The notes below the pieces were generated by a model. That model had not been told where the DNA came from and did not search any database. It saw only the letters and a list, made by a program, of their open reading frames with translations. From contig NZ_BMTW01000013.1 of the NCBI RefSeq assembly GCF_014649875.1, positions 62,001 through 126,000 of the forward strand: DNA of 64,000 bases, given 5' to 3'. Position numbers and translations under genes: made by a program. How positions within the stretch are numbered: position 1 is the stretch's first letter; each line of letters begins with the position of its first letter. Of this stretch, positions 1-10,108 are shown piece by piece. The DNA is from Streptomyces rubiginosohelvolus. GTDB lineage: Bacteria; Actinomycetota; Actinomycetes; Streptomycetales; Streptomycetaceae.

Positions 1-2036
<2,036 letters not shown>

Positions 2037-2064
2037 GCACCGCGCAGTCAAACGGGCGGTCCTG

Positions 2065-2535
2065 CTACAGCGCGACGAACGTCGCCACCAGCAGGGCCGC
2101 CCCCGCCGTTCCCGCACCCCACGCCGTCCGCGTCATCCGCAGCCCCCCGCCGATCACGAACGCGGCCAGCACCAGCGCACCGGCGAGCGGAACCCAGGCA
2201 TGCAGAAAGCCCGGCAACCCCGTGCGGACCACCGCATCGGAACCGGGCTTCACCACCACGGGGAAACGATCCCCCTCACGCGCCGCGACGGACCGGTCCA
2301 CGGTCACCCGCGGGCGCTCCCGCGACACCGAGTCGGGTGTGAACGACCCGGTGCACTTCTCCTCGCCGCACTCCGTGACCGTCACGGTCCCGTGGTCGCG
2401 GCCCTTGGCCAGAATGATGTGGTGCGCGGCGTCCCACGACGCCCAGGCACCCGCGACCAGCAGCACCAGGACGACCAGCCCCATGGCCACCCGCCGCCCC
2501 GCTGCCGCCGCCCGGTGGGAAGAGCTCCGCTTCAT
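2065..2535 (-). CDS. Small membrane protein of unknown function
   Basis: A 156-aa protein on the strand opposite ppc; I do not recognise a family. It has a basic N-terminus, a hydrophobic segment at about residues 17-35, an outside-facing stretch of about 70 residues containing a CGEEKC cysteine pair, and two further hydrophobic segments at about 110-132 and 138-156. The ATG at 2535 is preceded by AAGGA about 9 nt upstream. The likely topology is a three-helix membrane protein with an extracellular loop that could form a disulphide. Convergent with ppc and only 28 nt from its stop. Confidence 0.75.
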   Translation of the reverse strand: MKRSSSHRAAAAGRRVAMGLVVLVLLVAGAWASWDAAHHIILAKGRDHGTVTVTECGEEKCTGSFTPDSVSRERPRVTVDRSVAAREGDRFPVVVKPGSDAVVRTGLPGFLHAWVPLAGALVLAAFVIGGGLRMTRTAWGAGTAGAALLVATFVAL

Positions 2536-2648
2536 GGGGGCAGATCCTTGGCCAGACCCGCACCCGCGGTCAACCTATGGCCGAAAAACGCCCCAGCAGC
2601 ACCAGGAATGTCAGGAGTTGTACGCGGCGAGGGAGAGGCACCCCTCGC

Positions 2649-3242
2649 TCAGGAGTTGTACGCGCTCTGCGCCCGCTCAAGACCCTCCGCCAGCAGACAC
2701 TCCACCGCGTCCGCCGACCGGTCCACCAGGAACGCCAGCTCCTTGCGCTCCGTCGACGAGAAGTCCTTGAGCACGAAGTCCGCGACCTGCATCCGCCCCG
2801 GCGGCCGCCCGATCCCGAACCGCACCCGGTGATAGTCCGGACCCATCGCCTTCGTCATCGACTTCAGCCCGTTGTGCCCGTTGTCCCCGCCGCCCAGCTT
2901 CAGCCGCAGCGAACCGTAGTCGACGTCCAACTCGTCGTGGATCGCGACGACATGGTCCGTCGGCACCTTGTAGAAGTCGCGCAGCGCCGTCACCGGACCG
3001 CCCGACAGATTCATGTACGACATCGGCTTCACCAGCACCACCCGCCGGCTCGCCGGACCCGGCGGACCGATCCGCCCCTCCACGACCTGCGCCTGCGCCT
3101 TCTGCGCCCGCTTGAACTTCCCGCCGATCCGGGTCGCCAGCAGATCGGCGACCATGAACCCGACGTTGTGGCGGTTCGCCGCGTAGTCGGGACCCGGATT
3201 GCCCAGGCCCACGATGAGCCAGGGGTCGGTGGCGTCGGACAT
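2649..3242 (-). CDS. pth: Peptidyl-tRNA hydrolase
   Basis: Cleaves peptidyl-tRNAs released prematurely from ribosomes. The sequence shows WLIVGLGNPGPDYAANRHNVGF at the N-terminus (catalytic His in RHNVG), the KPMSYMNLSG motif, HDELDVDYG and GGDNGHNGLKS, all diagnostic. I place the start at the ATG at 3242, which has GAGGAG about 10 nt upstream and gives 197 aa; a longer frame to 3305 would add 21 residues without family support. It lies downstream of rplY on the same strand, the common actinobacterial order glmU-prs-rplY-pth. Confidence 0.96.
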   Translation of the reverse strand: MSDATDPWLIVGLGNPGPDYAANRHNVGFMVADLLATRIGGKFKRAQKAQAQVVEGRIGPPGPASRRVVLVKPMSYMNLSGGPVTALRDFYKVPTDHVVAIHDELDVDYGSLRLKLGGGDNGHNGLKSMTKAMGPDYHRVRFGIGRPPGRMQVADFVLKDFSSTERKELAFLVDRSADAVECLLAEGLERAQSAYNS

Positions 3243-3387
3243 CAGCGCTCGGTCTCCTCGTACTCGTACATCTCGCACTTGGGGCATGGCAGGCAGGGCA
3301 GGCACGGCAGCCGAACGGGGCGGCGGCTCCCCGGGAAGGGAACCACCACCCCGTCAGTCAAGCAGGTGGAACGGTGAGGGGAGAGGC

Positions 3388-3987
3388 TCAGGCCTCGGCG
3401 CCTTCGGCGGTCTCGCCCTCGGCGGCCTCGTCGGCGGCCGGCTCCTCGGCCTGCGCGGCGACGACCTGGATCACGATGGCGTCCTCGTCACCGGCCAGCG
3501 TGGCGCCCTTGGGCAGCTCGATGTCCTTGGCGACGATCGAGTCGCCGGCGTCCAGGCCCGCGACGGAGACCGTGACGGACTCGGGGATGTGGGTGGCCTC
3601 GGCCTCGACCAGCAGGGTGTTCTGGACGAACTCCAGCAGGTTGGCGCCCGGCGCCAGGTCGCCCTCGGCGTGGACCGCGATCTCGACCTGGACCTTCTCG
3701 CCGCGCTTCACGGTGAGCAGGTCGACGTGCTCGATGGTGCCCTTGAGGGGGTGACGCTGGACGGCCTTCGGGATGACCAGCGCGTCCTTGCCGTCGATCT
3801 CCAGACCGATCAGCACGTTGGCCGTACGCAGGGCGAGCAGCAGCTCGTGGCCCGGCAGCGTGACGTGGACGGGCTCGGCGCCGTGGCCGTAGACGACACC
3901 GGGAACACGGTCGGCGCGGCGGACACGGCGGGCGGCGCCCTTGCCGAACTCGGTACGGACCTCGGTGGCGAGCTTGATCTCGGCCAT
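3388..3987 (-). CDS. rplY: 50S ribosomal protein L25 / general stress protein Ctc
   Basis: Two-domain L25 (Ctc/TL5 type) that binds 5S rRNA. The 199-aa protein begins AEIKLATEVRTEFGKGAARR, the usual L25 N-terminal strand-loop, followed by the beta-barrel region RVPGVVYGHG and the second Ctc domain (EVQ/HIPESVTVSV). The C-terminal tail is Glu/Ala-rich (EEPAADEAAEG), common in actinobacteria. GAGGAG precedes the ATG at 3987. Nothing unusual. Confidence 0.95.
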   Translation of the reverse strand: MAEIKLATEVRTEFGKGAARRVRRADRVPGVVYGHGAEPVHVTLPGHELLLALRTANVLIGLEIDGKDALVIPKAVQRHPLKGTIEHVDLLTVKRGEKVQVEIAVHAEGDLAPGANLLEFVQNTLLVEAEATHIPESVTVSVAGLDAGDSIVAKDIELPKGATLAGDEDAIVIQVVAAQAEEPAADEAAEGETAEGAEA

Positions 3988-4108
3988 GGTGCACTCCTCG
4001 TCAGGTACGGAGAGCCGTCGGGGGTGACGGAACTCGAACGGTCACCCGGCCCACGACAGGCCTGCTACGAAGAGCGCGTCGATAACGGACCGCCGTACAC
4101 ACGGGTAC

Positions 4109-4155
4109 GGCCTCCCTCGCCGAGCAACTCGCTGAGTCTACCCGGCGGGGAGGCC
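4109..4155 (-). terminator. Inverted repeat between prs and rplY
   Basis: GGCCTCCCTCGCCG at 4109-4122 pairs with CGGCGGGGAGGCC at 4143-4155, nearly perfect, with a loop of about 20 nt. It lies just downstream of the prs stop, so it may end or attenuate prs transcription before rplY. No U-tract, as is usual for Streptomyces. Confidence 0.55.
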
Positions 4156-4222
4156 GCACCCCAAAGTGGATCAACAGGGGACCGCTCGGGCGGTCGGCCC
4201 TGCTCCTCTCAGCCCTGCCCTG

Positions 4223-5200
4223 TCAGCCCTGCTCCTCGAAGAGGCTCGTCACCGAACCGTCCTCGAACACCTCACGCACCGCACGCGCGATCGTCGGCGC
4301 GATCGAGAGCACCGTGATCTTGTCCAGCTCCAGCTCGCCCGGCGTCGGCAGCGTGTCCGTGAACACGAACTCGCTCACCTTCGAGTTCTTCAGCCGGTCG
4401 GCCGCCGGACCCGACAGCACGCCGTGCGTCGCCGTGACGATGACGTCCTCCGCGCCGTGCGCGAACAGGGCGTCCGCGGCGGCGCAGATCGTGCCACCGG
4501 TGTCGATCATGTCGTCGACCAGCACACAGACCCGGCCCTCGACGTTGCCGACGACCTCGTGGACGGAGACCTGGTTCGGCACGTCCTTGTCGCGGCGCTT
4601 GTGCACGATCGCCAGCGGGGCGTCCAGCCGGTCGCACCAGCGGTCGGCGACCCGCACGCGGCCCGCGTCCGGCGAGACGATCGTCAGCTTGGAGCGGTCG
4701 ACCTTCGCACCCACGTAGTCCGCCAGGATCGGCAGCGCGAACAGGTGGTCCACCGGGCCGTCGAAGAAGCCCTGGATCTGGTCCGTGTGCAGATCGACGG
4801 TGAGGATCCGGTCCGCACCCGCCGTCTTCATCAGGTCCGCCACCAGACGGGCCGAGATCGGCTCGCGGCCCTTGTGCTTCTTGTCCTGGCGGGCGTACCC
4901 GTAGAACGGCACGATCACCGTGATCGAGCGGGCGGACGCGCGCTTCAGCGCGTCCAGCATGATCAGCTGCTCCATGATCCACTTGTTGATCGGAGCCGTG
5001 TGGCTCTGGATCAGGAAGCAGTCCGCGCCACGTGCCGACTCCTGGAACCGCACATAGATCTCACCGTTGGCGAAATCGAACGCCTTCGTCGGCACGAGAC
5101 CGACTCCCAGCTGATGGGCGACCTCCTCGGCCAGCTCGGGGTGGGCGCGGCCGGAGAAGAGCATCAGTTTCTTCTCGCCGGTCGTCTTGATCCCGGTCAC
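4223..5200 (-). CDS. prs: Ribose-phosphate pyrophosphokinase (PRPP synthase)
   Basis: Makes PRPP from ribose 5-phosphate and ATP for nucleotide, His and Trp synthesis. The 325-aa sequence has the class I landmarks: GEIYVRFQESARGADCFLIQS near the N-terminus, the VPFYGYARQDKKHKGREPISA flexible/ATP loop, VDLHTDQIQGFF, and the PRPP-binding loop VLVDDMIDTGGTI. The start is GTG at 5200 with GAGGAG about 9 nt upstream. Directly downstream of glmU on the same strand, so UDP-GlcNAc and PRPP supply may be co-expressed. Confidence 0.96.
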   Translation of the reverse strand: MTGIKTTGEKKLMLFSGRAHPELAEEVAHQLGVGLVPTKAFDFANGEIYVRFQESARGADCFLIQSHTAPINKWIMEQLIMLDALKRASARSITVIVPFYGYARQDKKHKGREPISARLVADLMKTAGADRILTVDLHTDQIQGFFDGPVDHLFALPILADYVGAKVDRSKLTIVSPDAGRVRVADRWCDRLDAPLAIVHKRRDKDVPNQVSVHEVVGNVEGRVCVLVDDMIDTGGTICAAADALFAHGAEDVIVTATHGVLSGPAADRLKNSKVSEFVFTDTLPTPGELELDKITVLSIAPTIARAVREVFEDGSVTSLFEEQG

Positions 5201-5320
5201 AGCACAGTCTCCTCAGACGTGTATCTGGCGCTGCACGCATAGGTCCCGATGTGCAACGAGCCAGCCGAAATGGGGTGAGCATCTATCACGGTACGCCGTC
5301 ACCGGCGCACCTGTTTCCGG

Positions 5321-6769
5321 TCAGCTTTGCCCGTTGGGCTCCTGCGACGACGCCTGAGCGGCCTGCGCGGCGGCGCTGCCCGGACGCTTCCGGGCCACCC
5401 AACCCTCGATATTCCGCTGCTGGCCCCGCGCCACGGCCAGCGAACCGGACGGCACGTCCTTCGTGATGACCGACCCGGCGGCGGTGTAGACGCCGTCCCC
5501 GACCGTGACCGGTGCCACAAACATATTGTCCGAACCGGTGCGGCAGTGGGAACCGATCGTCGTGTGGTGCTTGGCCACCCCGTCGTAGTTCACGAAGACG
5601 CTCGCCGCACCGATGTTGGTGTGGTCGCCGATGGTCGCGTCGCCGACGTAGCTGAGGTGCGGGACCTTCGTCCCTTCCCCGATGGTGGCGTTCTTCATCT
5701 CCACGTACGTCCCGGCCTTGGCCTTGACCCCCAGCCGGGTCCCCGGCCGCAGGTACGCGTACGGGCCGACGGTCGCCCCCGGCCCGATCTCGGCCGAGAG
5801 CGTCACGGTGTTGTCGACGCGGGCGCCGGCGCCGACGAGGGTGTCCTCGATCCGGGAGTTCGGCCCCACCTCGGAGTCCTCGGCGAGATGCGTGGAGCCG
5901 AGCAGCTGCGTCCCCGGGTGCACGACCGCGTCCCGCTCGTACGTCACGGTCGCGTCGATCAGCGTGGACGCCGGGTCGACGATCGTCACCCCGGCGAGCA
6001 TCGCCCGCTCCAGCAGCCGCTCGTTCAGCAGCCGGCGTGCCTCGGCCAGCTGGAGCCGGTTGTTGATGCCGAGGATCTCGCGGTGGTCGCCCGCCACGGA
6101 CGCGCCGACGCGGTGCCCGGCCTCGCGGAGGATGGACAGCACGTCGGTGAGGTACTCCTCGCCCTGGCTGTTGTCGGTGCGCACCTTGCCCAGCGCGTCG
6201 CCCAGCAGCCGCCCGTCGAACGCGAACACCCCGGAGTTGATCTCGCGGATCGCCCGCTGCTCGTCGGTGGCGTCCTTGTGCTCGACGATCTCGGTGACCG
6301 CGCCGGTGGAGGGGTCGCGCACGATGCGCCCGTAGCCGGTGGAGTCCGGGACCTCGGCGGTCAGGACGGTCACCGCGTTGGCGTCGGCGGAGTGGGTGGC
6401 GGCGAGCGCGCCGAGCGTCTCGCCGGAGAGCAGCGGGGTGTCGCCGCACACGACGATCACGGTCCCGTCGACGGCCCCGCCGAGCTCTTCCAGCCCCATG
6501 CGGACGGCGTGCCCGGTGCCGTTCTGCTCGGCCTGGAAGGCGGTGCGCACGGGGGCGTCGCCGGCGTTGAGATGCGCGGTGACCTGCTCACTGGCGTGGC
6601 CGACGACCACGACGAGGTGCTGGGGGTCCAGCTCGCGGGCGGCGGCGACGACATGTCCGACGAGCGAGCGCCCGGAGATCTCGTGCAGAACCTTGGGAGT
6701 CTTCGACTTCATACGGGTGCCCTCACCCGCTGCGAGGACGACGACGGCTGCCGGGCTGGTTGCGCTCAC
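5321..6769 (-). CDS. glmU: Bifunctional UDP-GlcNAc pyrophosphorylase / GlcN-1-P acetyltransferase
   Basis: Makes UDP-N-acetylglucosamine for peptidoglycan. The N-terminal nucleotidyltransferase domain starts with VVLAAGEGTRMKSKTPKVLH (about residues 10-29) and includes QAEQNGTGHAV and VVCGDTPLL. The C-terminal half is a left-handed beta helix with hexapeptide repeats and the acetyltransferase segment VNYDGVAKHHTTIG. The length of 482 aa is normal for actinobacterial GlmU, including an Ala/Gln-rich tail. The start is GTG at 6769 with a weak GAAGGG upstream; the LAAGEGTRMK motif sits at the usual distance from it. Confidence 0.97.
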   Translation of the reverse strand: MSATSPAAVVVLAAGEGTRMKSKTPKVLHEISGRSLVGHVVAAARELDPQHLVVVVGHASEQVTAHLNAGDAPVRTAFQAEQNGTGHAVRMGLEELGGAVDGTVIVVCGDTPLLSGETLGALAATHSADANAVTVLTAEVPDSTGYGRIVRDPSTGAVTEIVEHKDATDEQRAIREINSGVFAFDGRLLGDALGKVRTDNSQGEEYLTDVLSILREAGHRVGASVAGDHREILGINNRLQLAEARRLLNERLLERAMLAGVTIVDPASTLIDATVTYERDAVVHPGTQLLGSTHLAEDSEVGPNSRIEDTLVGAGARVDNTVTLSAEIGPGATVGPYAYLRPGTRLGVKAKAGTYVEMKNATIGEGTKVPHLSYVGDATIGDHTNIGAASVFVNYDGVAKHHTTIGSHCRTGSDNMFVAPVTVGDGVYTAAGSVITKDVPSGSLAVARGQQRNIEGWVARKRPGSAAAQAAQASSQEPNGQS

Positions 6770-6838
6770 GGATGTGCCCTTCGGCTTCGGGTGGTGGTCA
6801 TCCGCAGGATACCGGGGGTGTTTCCACGGGAAACGGGG

Positions 6839-6869
6839 GCGGGCCCCGACCGGTGTGGTCGGGGCCCGC
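6839..6869 (-). terminator. Perfect hairpin after tRNA-Gln
   Basis: GCGGGCCCCGAC at 6839-6850 and GTCGGGGCCCGC at 6858-6869 form a perfect 12-bp stem with a 7-nt loop. It lies 9 nt beyond the mature 3' end of the tRNA in the direction of transcription, so it most likely terminates the tRNA transcript before glmU. A second small hairpin (GTTTCC ACG GGAAAC) follows. Confidence 0.75.
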
Positions 6870-6878
6870 GTGTCGAAG

Positions 6879-6951
6879 CTCCCCCATCAGGATTCGAACC
6901 TGAACAGACGGTACCAAAAACCGCAGTGCTGCCTGATTACACCATGGGGGA
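6879..6951 (-). tRNA. tRNA-Gln (anticodon TTG)
   Basis: Read on the minus strand, a 73-nt cloverleaf: 7-bp acceptor stem TCCCCCA/TGGGGGA with discriminator G, anticodon stem GCGGT/ACCGT with loop TTTTGGT (anticodon TTG, reads CAA), and T-arm with GTTCGAATC. CCA is not encoded, as is frequent in Streptomyces. Its 5' end directly touches the stop codon of the gene at 6952-7836 with no spacer. It may therefore be released from that gene's mRNA by RNase P, or may use a promoter inside that gene. Confidence 0.95.
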
Positions 6952-7836
6952 TTAATACCGGCTAAACCGGACATTGGATCGGTTCGCCGGATCGGCACCC
7001 AACACTATGCCGTACCAAGCGCCTTCCACGCGACGATAGAGCTCGGCGCTCTTGGTCACGTAGACGACGAGGCAACCGCGATAGGCCTCACCGGTGTTCT
7101 TGCGGTTGGTCTTCGGGGTGTGCTTCTTGAGTGTTGCCTTCATGAAGTCGGTGCGGGGCACCCCCGTGACCTCCGACCAGAAGCTCTCCGCTCCCGCCAC
7201 GTCCACCGATTCGTGGATGCTGACGCGCACGTGCAGCCGCTCGCGTGCCACGCCCAGCAGGTCGAGCCAGCTGAGGTAGAACTTGATCACGTCGGGGTCG
7301 CTGTTGATGAAGAGCAGGCTTTCCCGGCGACTGTATGGCTTGTCCTTCATGCCCTCGGCCCAGTAGAGCGCGACGCCTGCGACAAAGAGCTCCCGATCGG
7401 TGAGTTCGCCCACCGACTCTCGTGCGACGCGCTTGGTCTCCAGTCGTTCCTGGTCCTGACCCGCCCGCAGCGCGGCGAGTCCTGCCTGCATCCGGGCGAG
7501 GCGCTCCTCTTCGGTGTAGCGAGGTTCAGGCTTCGGCAGATCCCGTACCCAGAGTGAGACCGAACTCTTCGAGCACCCCAGCTCCACCTGGATCTGGTCA
7601 TACGTCATGCCCTTGAGGCGCAGTTCCCGGGCCCTCTCCCGGAGGTCGTCCTTGGCGTTCGGCCGCTTCGTCCACTCCGGTGCCGGTTCACCCTGGAGGA
7701 GGCGGTGGAGCATGTCGTTGTTGAAGACCTTCAGCCGGTCCCTGATCTGCCGAACGCTCAACCCCTCCCGGCGCAGCGCCACCGCCCGCTCGCGTAACCC
7801 CTCGAAGTCGGCGTACTTGCTTGTGGTTTCCGTCAT
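6952..7836 (-). CDS. HTH protein with LAGLIDADG-like endonuclease motif, abutting tRNA-Gln
   Basis: A 294-aa protein; I do not recognise a named family. Two resolvase-like HTH segments sit at about residues 13-48 (LRREGLSVRQIRDRL) and 65-98 (LRLKGMTYDQIQVELGCSKS). The C-terminal half has VAGVALYWAEG at 152-162 followed by FINSDPDVIKFYLSWLDLLG at 176-195, a layout like LAGLIDADG-type homing endonucleases (inference). The frame stays open far upstream, but the ATG at 7836 is the best start because the HTH follows closely and the upstream frame is low-complexity. Its TAA stop at 6954-6952 is immediately followed by the tRNA-Gln 5' end. Its codon use looks less extreme in GC than its neighbours. 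Confidence 0.8.
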   Translation of the reverse strand: MTETTSKYADFEGLRERAVALRREGLSVRQIRDRLKVFNNDMLHRLLQGEPAPEWTKRPNAKDDLRERARELRLKGMTYDQIQVELGCSKSSVSLWVRDLPKPEPRYTEEERLARMQAGLAALRAGQDQERLETKRVARESVGELTDRELFVAGVALYWAEGMKDKPYSRRESLLFINSDPDVIKFYLSWLDLLGVARERLHVRVSIHESVDVAGAESFWSEVTGVPRTDFMKATLKKHTPKTNRKNTGEAYRGCLVVYVTKSAELYRRVEGAWYGIVLGADPANRSNVRFSRY

Positions 7837-7992
7837 ACGGTGATCGTCGTCCGGAATGCGAACGTCCGGGTCGAAAGCGCGGTCGATTCGCCATTTCAGG
7901 CGATCGGCATGCGTTTCGTGCATGTTCGAATGCGGAACGTGCTGTTGCCGGTCACCCGGAATTGAGATGCGTCCGCCCGTAGGCTGGATGCC

Positions 7993-9315
7993 ATGACCGC
8001 AACGGGGGCAGACCGGGAGGCGGCGGGATCGACCACCCGCGGCTACTGGTGGTGGGAGCGGCGACGGAGTGTCGCCCTGGACGTGGGACTGGCGCTGGTA
8101 TCGGCGCTGGAGTGTGGCCTGGAGGGGGTGGAGTTCGCCCGGAACACCGGGATTCCGGTGCCGGTGGGTGTGGTGTTCGGGCTTCTCGCGGGTTCGGTGC
8201 TGCTGGTGCGCCGGCGGTGGCCGATCGTCGTGGTGTTGCTGACGATCGCGATGACGCCCGCCGAGATGGGCTTCCTGATGGCCCTGGTCGGCCTGTACAC
8301 GCTGGCCGCCTCCGAGGTGCCGCGCCGGATCACCGTCGTGCTCGCGAGCATGGCGCTGGTGGGGACGTTCATCATCACGTACGTACGGCTGCGGCAGAGC
8401 GTGGCCGAGCAGACCGACTTCGGTCCGGGGGACTGGTACGTCCCCCTGATGTCCGTCTTCATGGCGGTGGGGCTCACGGCCCCGTCCGTGCTCCTCGGCC
8501 TCTACATAGGGGCCAGGCGCCGCCTGATGGAGAGCCTGCGGGAGCGGGCCGATTCGCTGGAGCGGGAGCTGTCCCTGCTCGCGGACCGGGCCGAGGAGCG
8601 GGCCGAGTGGGCGCGTACGGAGGAGCGGACCCGGATCGCCCGGGAGATGCACGACGTGGTCGCCCACCGGGTGAGCCTGATGGTCGTGCACGCCGCCGCC
8701 CTCCAGGCCGTCGCCCCGAAGGATCCGGCGAAGGCCGTGCGCAACGCGGCGCTGGTCGGGGACATGGGCCGGCAGGCGCTGACGGAGCTGCGCGAGATGC
8801 TCGGGGTGCTGCGGACGGGGGAGGCGCTGACCGCGCCGGCTGCGGCGGGCGGGGTTCCGCTGGCGTCGGTACGGCAGGCGGCCGCGGCGGCCGCCGCCTC
8901 CGCCGCGACGGAGGACGGGCCCCGGCTGCACGAGCTGGAGGCGCTGGTGGCGCAGTCCCGGCAGGCGGGGATGGTGGTGGAGCTGACGGTCCACGGAGAC
9001 CTGCGGCCGTATCCGCCGGAGGTGGAGCAGACGGCGTACCGGGTGGTGCAGGAGGCGCTGACGAACGTGCACAAGCATGCGGCGGGCGCGAAGACGTGGG
9101 TGCGGCTCGCGCATCGGGAGGCCGAGGTCGCGATGCAGGTGGAGAACGGCCCGTCGGACGCGGGCGCGGCGGATGCGGGGTTGCCGAGCGGGGGGAACGG
9201 GTTGGTGGGGATGCGGGAGCGGGTGCTGGGGCTGGGGGGCGTGTTCGTCTCCGGGCCCACGGACGCGGGGGGCTTCCGGGTGTCGGCGGTGCTCCCGGTG
9301 GGGGCTGCCACTTAA
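7993..9315 (+). CDS. Orphan NarL-type sensor histidine kinase
   Basis: Membrane sensor kinase of the HisKA_3 type. The 440-aa protein has about four to five hydrophobic segments between residues 28 and 175, then a short coiled coil, the phosphoacceptor box ERTRIAREMHDVVAHRVSL with His220, and a C-terminal ATPase domain with QTAYRVVQEALTNVHKHA (N box) and GNGLVGMRERV (G box). No response regulator lies next to it, so it is an orphan or pairs with a distant gene. The start codon at 7993 has only a weak upstream ribosome site. Divergent from the HTH gene with about 156 nt between. Confidence 0.9.
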   Translation: MTATGADREAAGSTTRGYWWWERRRSVALDVGLALVSALECGLEGVEFARNTGIPVPVGVVFGLLAGSVLLVRRRWPIVVVLLTIAMTPAEMGFLMALVGLYTLAASEVPRRITVVLASMALVGTFIITYVRLRQSVAEQTDFGPGDWYVPLMSVFMAVGLTAPSVLLGLYIGARRRLMESLRERADSLERELSLLADRAEERAEWARTEERTRIAREMHDVVAHRVSLMVVHAAALQAVAPKDPAKAVRNAALVGDMGRQALTELREMLGVLRTGEALTAPAAAGGVPLASVRQAAAAAAASAATEDGPRLHELEALVAQSRQAGMVVELTVHGDLRPYPPEVEQTAYRVVQEALTNVHKHAAGAKTWVRLAHREAEVAMQVENGPSDAGAADAGLPSGGNGLVGMRERVLGLGGVFVSGPTDAGGFRVSAVLPVGAAT

Positions 9316-9390
9316 GCCCGTGGCGCTTGGCCCTTTCAGCCCGTGCGCCTGGCTTTCAGCCTGTGCGGCGCGTGAGTGCCCACCTTTATA

Positions 9391-9590
9391 GCCCGTCCGG
9401 CGATTGAGGGCCAGCCTTCTCAGCCCGTCCGGCGATTGAGGACGGAACCCTGGTGGTGGGGAGCGGCGACCCCTTCGTGTCCGGGGAAGTGATGGTGCCG
9501 GTTCGTCCCGAGCCACGGTTCCGTCCTCAAACGCCGGACGGGCTGAATGGGCCGGGCCCGTCTGTCAGCCCTCAAACGCCGGACGGGCTG
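9391..9590. repeat. Four copies of a GCCCGTCCGGCG-type intergenic repeat
   Basis: Copies at 9391-9409 and 9422-9443 read GCCCGTCCGGCGATTGAGG on the plus strand. Copies at about 9523-9544 and 9571-9589 are inverted (CTCAAACGCCGGACGGGCT). They can fold into long hairpins and fill the gap between the sensor kinase and the SUKH-3 gene. This sequence type recurs between genes in many Streptomyces genomes; its role is unknown, perhaps transcription termination between convergent genes. Confidence 0.85.
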
Positions 9591-9597
9591 GATTTGC

Positions 9598-10098
9598 TCA
9601 GGCCGACGTAAGGCGCGGCGGTTGCGTGCCCGTGACCAGCGTGGACAGTGCCTCGTCGATGTCCTGGCCCAGGAACCAGTCGCCGGTGTGATCGATGCTG
9701 TACACCCGCCCCTCCGTATCGATCGCCAGCACCGCCCGCTCCTCGCCCTCCGCCCCCAGCGGGCTGACCTCGGTCTCCAGGGCCCGGCCGAGGTCCCCGA
9801 GCGTGCGGGCCAGGTGCAGGCCGCTCAGGGGGTCGATCCGTACCGCCGTGGGTGCGATGTGCCGGCCCGGCGCCGACGCGGTGATGCGGAGGCCGCCGAA
9901 CTCCGCCCACGCCTCGACCGCGGCCGGGAACACCGCGTGCCGGTGGCCGGCCGGGGAGGCGTGGGAGCGCAGGGCGTCGGCCCATTCCTCCGCCTGGCGG
10001 ATGTCCCAGCGCCCGGGCTGCCAGCCCGCCTCGCGCAGGGCGGCGTCGACGGCGACGGAGAAGCGGGTGGTGGAGGTGTGCTGCTGGCGGTCGTGCAT
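9598..10098 (-). CDS. SUKH-3 type immunity protein
   Basis: A 166-aa soluble protein that reads like the SUKH-3 family: GWQPGRW at about 25-31, the acidic helix AEEWADALR, FPAAVEAWAEFGGLRI, DPLSGLHLARTLGDLGRALETEVSPLG, and the ending LAIDTEGRVYSIDHTGDWFLG. SUKH proteins are often immunity partners for nuclease or deaminase toxins. It follows the YwqJ-type deaminase gene by 10 nt on the same strand, the usual toxin-then-immunity order. Its binding to that deaminase is inferred from position only. Confidence 0.8.
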   Translation of the reverse strand: MHDRQQHTSTTRFSVAVDAALREAGWQPGRWDIRQAEEWADALRSHASPAGHRHAVFPAAVEAWAEFGGLRITASAPGRHIAPTAVRIDPLSGLHLARTLGDLGRALETEVSPLGAEGEERAVLAIDTEGRVYSIDHTGDWFLGQDIDEALSTLVTGTQPPRLTSA

Positions 10099-10108
10099 CG
10101 GTGGGCGG

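Noticed and set aside
7837..9516. N-terminal extension of the HTH/LAGLIDADG-like gene up to 9516
   Set aside because: It runs antisense through the sensor kinase gene, has low-complexity composition, and an ATG at 7836 fits the HTH start.
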